A stretch of DNA of 36,811 bases from the NCBI GenBank assembly GCA_036389375.1, contig DASVQA010000093.1:1-36811 (forward strand). Reading direction: 5' to 3'. The notes beneath the pieces were generated by a model, which saw only the letters and a list, made by a program, of their open reading frames with translations, searched no databases and was not told the origin of the DNA. This DNA comes from QHXQ01 sp036389375 (GTDB lineage: Bacteria; Acidobacteriota; Blastocatellia; Pyrinomonadales; Pyrinomonadaceae). A program made the translations under genes and the position numbers. Numbering within the stretch: the stretch's first letter is position 1; each line of letters begins with the position of its first letter. Shown one piece after another: positions 32,133 through 36,811 of this stretch.

Positions 32133-32383
32133 GACACTTCGCCGCGCCTCAATTTTGGCGACTCTATCGGCAACTGCCCCCCACCGTGCGCGCCTTGGCT
32201 GATAAAAACTTTCAATTACTCAAAGCTGATCCCAAACATCCATCGCTGCATTTCAAACAGATTGACCGGCTCTGGTCGGTTCGCGTAGGCGCTCATTATC
32301 GTGCGTTAGGCTTGGCGAAACCGGAAGGCGTGGTCTGGTTCTGGATCGGCTCACATGCCGATTACGACAAACTGCTGCCGTAG
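32129..32383 (+). CDS. RelE/ParE-family toxin
   Basis: 84 residues from a GTG at 32129 whose GTGA overlaps the antitoxin stop. Features are APQFWRLYRQLPPTVRALADK, then HPSLHFKQID, SVRVGAHYRALG and WFWIGSHADYDKLLP, the pattern of the RelE/ParE fold (RVGxxYRALG and WFWIGxHxxYD). Members inhibit translation or gyrase; which applies here cannot be told. Length is normal for the family, and the sequence appears intact. The pair sits between RNase E/G and the peptidase operon. Confidence 0.78.
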   Translation: MRHFAAPQFWRLYRQLPPTVRALADKNFQLLKADPKHPSLHFKQIDRLWSVRVGAHYRALGLAKPEGVVWFWIGSHADYDKLLP

Positions 32384-32557
32384 CTAAACCCAAGCTTGCA
32401 CAGGTCGCGCGCATGAACGGCGAGTTTGAAACCTCTCATCAGTCTCTCGCGCTAAGCAGCCACACTATGGCAGCGCAGCCTTGACGATCTTCTCTTCCTT
32501 CTCATCTGTCCGGCCCGGTCTTGTGCTTTCTTGGTTTCTGTCGCTCCATGTTCCCGT

Positions 32558-32563
32558 TATAAT
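32558..32563 (+). promoter_or_regulatory. perfect TATAAT -10 before the peptidase/ATP-grasp operon
   Basis: TATAAT at 32558-32563. The -35 at 17-base spacing (TTTCTG) is poor. Transcription would begin near 32570, about 43 bases before the GTG start. Confidence 0.4.
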
Positions 32564-32612
32564 GCGGGCGCGTTTACGTTCTGCCCAACTCTAGCGGCGG
32601 GCAAAAGATACG

Positions 32613-33629
32613 GTGGCTGGTTTCTCATGGCGGCGTGTGACGGACGAGCAGTTGCTCGACATGCGCCTGTGCGATCTGCCGATCCGCATTGCCGGGACGG
32701 CGCTCGCGCAGCGCATCAAGCACCTGTATGCCGAACTGGCCAACCGGGGCTTGCGCTTCCGCCCGCACGTCTGGCTCTCGGCCGAGTGGTTCTCGCCCGA
32801 CGGCGTGCCCGGCTTCGCCATCCCTTTCTATCTGGCGCACCCGCGCTTGATGCGGCTCGAACGCCGGCAGATGTTGGAAGTCGAAGGCGCGACCGAACGT
32901 GAGTGCCTGCGCATCATGCGGCACGAAGCGGGCCACGCCCTGAGTAACGGCTATCGCCTGCACTACAAACGGCGCTGGCGCGAACTGTTCGGTTCGTTCA
33001 CCAAACCCTACCCGGAATTTTATAAACCCAAACCGCACAGCCGCAGCCATGTGCTGCACCTCGCCGCGTGGTACGCGCAGGCGCACCCGGCCGAGGACTT
33101 TGCCGAGACCTTCGCCGTCTGGCTCGCGCCCGGCGGGCGCTGGCGCACGCGTTATCAGGGTTGGCCGGCGCTCAGGAAACTTGAATACATTGACGAGTTG
33201 ATGGCAGAGTTGAGTGGGCGCGCGCCCGTCGTGCGCCGCCGCGCGAAGGTCGAACCCGTTAGCGAACTGAAGACGACGCTGCGCGCGCACTACGAGCGCA
33301 AACGCGCGCACTACGTCATGCGCCGGCCCGCGCCGTTCGACCGCGACCTGCACCGCATCTTCGTTCCGCGCACGGGTCACACCGCGCGCCCCACGGCCGC
33401 CAGTTTCCTGCGCCGCGTCCGCCGCGAACTCGTCCACGCCGTCGCCGAAGGCACGGGCGTCCATGCCTACGCCGTCGATCAGATCATGGGGCACATTATC
33501 GAGCGCGCGCGCGCTCTGCGCCTGCGCCTCGGTCTTTCGCAGGAGCAGACGCGGCGCAAGGTGCTCATCATGCTCACCGTGCAGACGATGAACGGCATAC
33601 GCACGGGCTATCAACGCCTCCCTTTATGA
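32613..33629 (+). CDS. putative zinc metallopeptidase (Peptidase_Mx-like)
   Basis: 338 residues from a GTG at 32613 (MAGFSWRRVTDEQLLDMRL). The zinc motif HEAGH is at residues 104-108, and AEDFAETFAVWL downstream fits the third-ligand region of the family. AWYAQAHPAEDFAE is typical of this PF15887-like group. There is no signal peptide, so it is probably cytoplasmic. The C-terminal third is helical and basic. The TGA overlaps the ATG of the ATP-grasp gene (ATGA), so the two products are probably made together. Substrate unknown; joint occurrence with an ATP-grasp ligase suggests peptide modification or turnover. Confidence 0.82.
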   Translation: MAGFSWRRVTDEQLLDMRLCDLPIRIAGTALAQRIKHLYAELANRGLRFRPHVWLSAEWFSPDGVPGFAIPFYLAHPRLMRLERRQMLEVEGATERECLRIMRHEAGHALSNGYRLHYKRRWRELFGSFTKPYPEFYKPKPHSRSHVLHLAAWYAQAHPAEDFAETFAVWLAPGGRWRTRYQGWPALRKLEYIDELMAELSGRAPVVRRRAKVEPVSELKTTLRAHYERKRAHYVMRRPAPFDRDLHRIFVPRTGHTARPTAASFLRRVRRELVHAVAEGTGVHAYAVDQIMGHIIERARALRLRLGLSQEQTRRKVLIMLTVQTMNGIRTGYQRLPL

Positions 33630-34663
33630 AACAACTCGTCATCAACCCGCTGCGCATCATCGTGCTCATGCACCACGCGTGCATCCCGCCGCGCTCGTTG
33701 AAGGGGCACGGCAACAAGGAGGCGCAAATCTGGCGCACGGAGTACGACGTGGTGAAGACCCTGACGCGCATCGGGCACGAAGTTCACGCCGTCGGCATCT
33801 CGAACGATCTGCGCGTCATCCGGCGCGCCGCCCGCCGGCACAAACCGCACATCGCCTTCAACCTGCTGGAAGAGTTCGCCGGGCATCCCTTGTATGATCA
33901 GCACGTCGTCAGCTATCTGGAACTGATCCGCATGCCCTACACCGGCTGCAACCCGCTGGGGCTGACGCTCGCGCACGACAAGGCGCTGACCAAGAAGATT
34001 CTCGCTTATCACGACATACACGTGCCGCGCTTCATCGTCTTTCCGCCCAAGTGGAAGGCGCGCCGGCCCGGTCGGTTGAAGTTTCCGCTCATCGTCAAGT
34101 CGCTCATTGACGAAGGCTCAATCGGCATCGCGCACGCGTCGGTCGTGCGCGACGACGAACGACTGGCCGAGCGCGTCAACTTCATCCACGAACAGACCGG
34201 CAAGTCCGCGCTCGTCGAAGAGTACATCGAGGGGCGCGAGGTTTATCTCGGCGTGATCGGCAACAACAAGCTGCAAGCCTATCCGCCCTGGGAACTGCTC
34301 TTGAAAGACCTGCCCGACGGCGCTCCGAACATCGCCACGTATCGCGTCAAGTGGGACGTGAACTACCAGCAGCGCGCGGGCGTCGTCACGCAGGCGGCCG
34401 AACTGCCCGACGAGATGAAGCAGAAGATGATGCGGCTTTCGAAACGCATCTATCGCCTGTTGGGCCTCAGTGGCTACGCGCGCATAGACTATCGCCTGAC
34501 GGCGGACGGGCGCATGTACGTGCTCGAAGTCAACCCGAACCCGCAGATCGCGCGCGGCGAAGATTTCGCTGACTCGGCCGCCAAGATGGGCGTGCGCTAC
34601 GAGCAACTGCTGCAAAAAATCGTCGCGCTCGGTCTGACTTATGATCCGATGAGCCGGATTTAA
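33626..34663 (+). CDS. ATP-grasp protein, D-alanine-D-alanine ligase-like
   Basis: 345 residues, ATG overlapping the previous stop by four bases. The fold is the ATP-grasp of carboxylate-amine ligases: IIVLMHHACIPP, then AFNLLEEFAGHPLYDQHVV (Glu-rich substrate segment), HDKALTKKIL, FPLIVKSLIDEGSIGI, VEEYIEGREVYLGVIGNNK, and ARIDYRLTADGRMYVLEVNPNP with the Mg-binding Glu and Asn. These match D-Ala-D-Ala ligase-like enzymes, but the specificity loop is not the classic Ddl type, so the true substrate may be another peptide or amino acid. The pairing with a metallopeptidase is suggestive. Confidence 0.85.
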   Translation: MKQLVINPLRIIVLMHHACIPPRSLKGHGNKEAQIWRTEYDVVKTLTRIGHEVHAVGISNDLRVIRRAARRHKPHIAFNLLEEFAGHPLYDQHVVSYLELIRMPYTGCNPLGLTLAHDKALTKKILAYHDIHVPRFIVFPPKWKARRPGRLKFPLIVKSLIDEGSIGIAHASVVRDDERLAERVNFIHEQTGKSALVEEYIEGREVYLGVIGNNKLQAYPPWELLLKDLPDGAPNIATYRVKWDVNYQQRAGVVTQAAELPDEMKQKMMRLSKRIYRLLGLSGYARIDYRLTADGRMYVLEVNPNPQIARGEDFADSAAKMGVRYEQLLQKIVALGLTYDPMSRI

Positions 34664-34740
34664 CGATGAACGCGCACGTGGCGGCCGTATAATCGCGCGC
34701 GTTCGGCAAGGCAGTGCAGGGTAGCAAGGAGGCACGAGCG

Positions 34741-35712
34741 ATGAGGTATCGCCGCTTCGGGCGCACGGGCTGGCAGGTCAGCGAGATCGGCTATGGCATG
34801 TGGGGCATGGGCGGTTGGAGCGGCGCGGACGACGAAGAGTCGCTCGGTTCGCTGCAATACGCCGTCGAGTTGGGCTGCAACTTCTTCGATACCGCATGGG
34901 GCTACGGCGCAGGGCGCAGCGAAGCACTCTTGGGCCGGTTGGTGCGCGCCAACCCGGAGCGCAAACTCTACACCGCGACCAAAGTGCCGCCGAAAAACTT
35001 TCAGTGGCCCGCCCGCTCGTCGTTCTCTCTGGCCGAGACGTTCCCGCCCGATCACATCGAGCGTTACGTCCATGAGAGCCTGCGGCACGCGGGGCTTGAG
35101 AGCTTCGACCTCATGCAACTGCACACGTGGGACGACAGTTGGCTCGCGGACGAAAGCTGGTATCAACAGCTTGCCGAGTTGCGCCGGCAGGGCTTGTGCC
35201 ACGCCATCGGCATCAGCCTGAATCGTTGGGAGCCTTGGAACGGCGTGCGCGCCGTGCGCAGCGGTCTCGTTGACGCCGTGCAGGTCATCTACAACATCTT
35301 CGATCAGAACCCTGAGGACGAACTCTTCCCCGCCTGCGCCGAGATGGACGTGGCCGTTATTGCCCGCGTGCCGTTCGACGAGGGCACGCTGACAGGAACG
35401 CTCACCACAGAGAGTCGTTGGCCCGAGGGCGACTGGCGCAACACCTATTTCGTCCCTGAAAACTTAATCCCCAGCGTCGCACGCGCCGACGCTTTGAAGC
35501 CGCTCGTGCCTACGGGGATGACGATGCCGGAAATGGCGCTGCGCTTTATCCTCAACAACCCGACCGTCAGCACCATCATTCCCGGCATGCGCAAGCGCGC
35601 CAACGTCGCCGCAAACCTCGCCACGAGCGACCGTGGCCCGCTGCCCGCAGACCTGCACACAAACTTGCGCGCGCATCGTTGGGTGCGCCAACCAACCGCA
35701 TGGTCGCAGTAA
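34741..35712 (+). CDS. aldo/keto reductase
   Basis: NADPH-dependent TIM-barrel oxidoreductase, 323 residues from the ATG at 34741 (MRYRRFGRTGWQVSEIGYG). It is chosen over an upstream ATG because GGAGG lies nine bases before it. The catalytic tetrad is visible: Asp and Tyr in NFFDTAWGYG, Lys in TATKVPP, His in LMQLHTWDD. C-terminal NADPH-binding segments include PEMALRFILNNPTVSTIIPGMR. Length is usual for the family. Substrate unknown. Confidence 0.93.
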   Translation: MRYRRFGRTGWQVSEIGYGMWGMGGWSGADDEESLGSLQYAVELGCNFFDTAWGYGAGRSEALLGRLVRANPERKLYTATKVPPKNFQWPARSSFSLAETFPPDHIERYVHESLRHAGLESFDLMQLHTWDDSWLADESWYQQLAELRRQGLCHAIGISLNRWEPWNGVRAVRSGLVDAVQVIYNIFDQNPEDELFPACAEMDVAVIARVPFDEGTLTGTLTTESRWPEGDWRNTYFVPENLIPSVARADALKPLVPTGMTMPEMALRFILNNPTVSTIIPGMRKRANVAANLATSDRGPLPADLHTNLRAHRWVRQPTAWSQ

Positions 35713-35744
35713 GGTAGATTCTTGCCCGCTGACCTACACGATCC

Positions 35745-36811
35745 ATGTCCACACGCACACGCGCGCTGCCGCTCATCTTCGCCGCGACGTTGTTCCTGAG
35801 CGCGGCGCTCCTCTTCTGGGTCGAGCCGATGGTGGCGAAGATGCTCCTGCCGTTGCTCGGCGGGACGCCCGCCGTGTGGAACACCTGCCTGCTCTTTTTT
35901 CAACTCATGCTGCTCGCGGGTTACGCCTACGCGCTCGGCGCGGCGAAGTGGCTCACGCTCCGGCAACAGAGCGCCGTGCAACTCGCGCTGCTCGCCCTTG
36001 CTTTCTTCAGTCTGCCTATCGCGCTCTCGCCCGCAACCATCAATTCAGTCCCGACCGAGAGCAACCCTGTGTTCTGGCTGATCGCACGGCTGCTGCTCAC
36101 GGTCGGCCTGCCCTTCTTCATCCTCGCCGCCAACAGTCCCCTGCTGCAACACTGGTTCGCCGCGACGCACCACACGCGCGCGCGCGATCCCTATTTTCTC
36201 TACGCGGCGTCAAACGCCGGCAGCCTGCTCGCGCTCGTAGCCTACCCTGCCCTGCTCGAACCGCGCCTCAAGCTGACTCAACAGAGCGCCCTCTGGCGCG
36301 CAGGCTACATCCTGCTCGTCGCCCTCTGCGCCCTCTGCGCCCTCGCACTCTGGCGCGCCCAGCGCGCACAGACAAACGAACCCGACGACCGGCGACGCCC
36401 AAACGACAACGACCGGACAGCCGCGCCCGCCGCCGGCCCAAACAACGAAGCACAAATAACAACTGACCACGAACAACTGGCGACGGCGCACGTCGCCCTC
36501 TCGCTCAGTCGTCGCCTGCGCTGGCTCGCGCTCGCGTTTGTGCCGTCGAGCCTGATGCTCGGCGTGACGACGTACATCTCAACCGACGTGGCCTCGCTCC
36601 CGCTGCTCTGGGTCGGCCCGCTTGCGCTCTATCTGCTCACGCTCATCCTCGCCTTCGCGCGCCGCCAACTCATCGCGCCGCGCAGACTCGCTTACATCCT
36701 GCCGGGCGTGACGCTGCTGCTCGTGCCCGTCTATCTCTCCGGTGCATCGCAGCCCGCCGCCCTCATCATCCTCTTACACCTCTGCTACTTCTTCATCGCC
36801 GCCCTGACGTG
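35745..36811 (+). CDS. spermidine synthase-like membrane protein, N-terminal part (cut by window edge)
   Basis: 355 residues visible without a stop. The start MSTRTRAALPLIFAATLFLSA at 35745 is typical of the fused membrane/spermidine-synthase family (FWVEPMVAKMLLPLLGG). About eight hydrophobic segments are visible, and a polar linker rich in Asp, Asn and Pro separates two groups. The methyltransferase-like (SpeE) domain normally follows, beyond base 36811. Function in the family is poorly defined (polyamine or related synthesis suggested). Confidence 0.8.
   Translation, partial: MSTRTRALPLIFAATLFLSAALLFWVEPMVAKMLLPLLGGTPAVWNTCLLFFQLMLLAGYAYALGAAKWLTLRQQSAVQLALLALAFFSLPIALSPATINSVPTESNPVFWLIARLLLTVGLPFFILAANSPLLQHWFAATHHTRARDPYFLYAASNAGSLLALVAYPALLEPRLKLTQQSALWRAGYILLVALCALCALALWRAQRAQTNEPDDRRRPNDNDRTAAPAAGPNNEAQITTDHEQLATAHVALSLSRRLRWLALAFVPSSLMLGVTTYISTDVASLPLLWVGPLALYLLTLILAFARRQLIAPRRLAYILPGVTLLLVPVYLSGASQPAALIILLHLCYFFIAALT

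Overview
The window is GC-rich bacterial chromosome. A mostly clockwise series of housekeeping genes is interrupted by one AT-rich two-gene insert. The gene set fits an Acidobacteriota genome, possibly a Blastocatellia relative: PilT, an M19 lipoprotein, a complete mreB-mreC-mreD-mrdA-rodA shape operon followed by RNase E/G, FecR and GGDEF proteins, and several secreted proteins of unknown function. This placement is inferred from gene content and style; there is no rRNA or other phylogenetic marker gene to prove it.

Layout. Bases 1-1606 (minus) hold the N-terminal two thirds of leucyl-tRNA synthetase. Bases 1972-4196 (minus) hold an OLD/PARIS-like pair, an ABC/AAA-type ATPase and a small TOPRIM-like protein. 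Its composition is clearly different: one 60-base line counted by hand is 38% GC, against 70% for a line in mrdA. Dyad-symmetric sequences overlap the stop codon at each edge. This is the best candidate for a poorly described (defence-type) system. Next on the minus strand come endonuclease IV and a lipoprotein M19 dipeptidase (4-base overlap). PilT (6794-7918, plus) has its own promoter and ends at a perfect 19-bp hairpin. It converges on a heme-motif secreted protein, an unrecognised protein and a protein with a PD-(D/E)XK nuclease-like C-terminus (all minus). A thiolase and a secreted protein follow (plus), then a PpiD-like chaperone (minus).

From 17642 onward everything is plus strand: TerC, a FecR-domain protein, a GAF/GGDEF diguanylate cyclase, the rod-shape operon, RNase E/G with a 540-residue disordered insert inside its S1 domain, a RelE/ParE-type toxin-antitoxin pair, a zinc-peptidase plus ATP-grasp ligase pair (4-base overlap), an aldo/keto reductase, and the start of a spermidine-synthase-like membrane protein cut by the window end.

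The second main theme is intergenic structure. Three spacers inside the rod operon (mreB/mreC, mreC/mreD, mrdA/rodA) and the ppiD-like/terC spacer each contain an inverted pair of short tandem repeats (7-bp units in three cases, 18-bp units in one). The sequences differ but the architecture is the same. In the rod operon these repeats end 3-7 bases before the next ATG, and those genes have no visible Shine-Dalgarno sequence. The 768-base leader region of RNase E/G contains two related small hairpins, and also a 39-base segment that recurs in the leuS leader.

Functionally, the shape operon builds the elongasome: MreB filament, MreC/MreD scaffold, and the PBP2/RodA peptidoglycan synthase. RNase E/G lies directly downstream, as in many bacteria. 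No tRNA, rRNA, CRISPR array or recognisable transposase was found.
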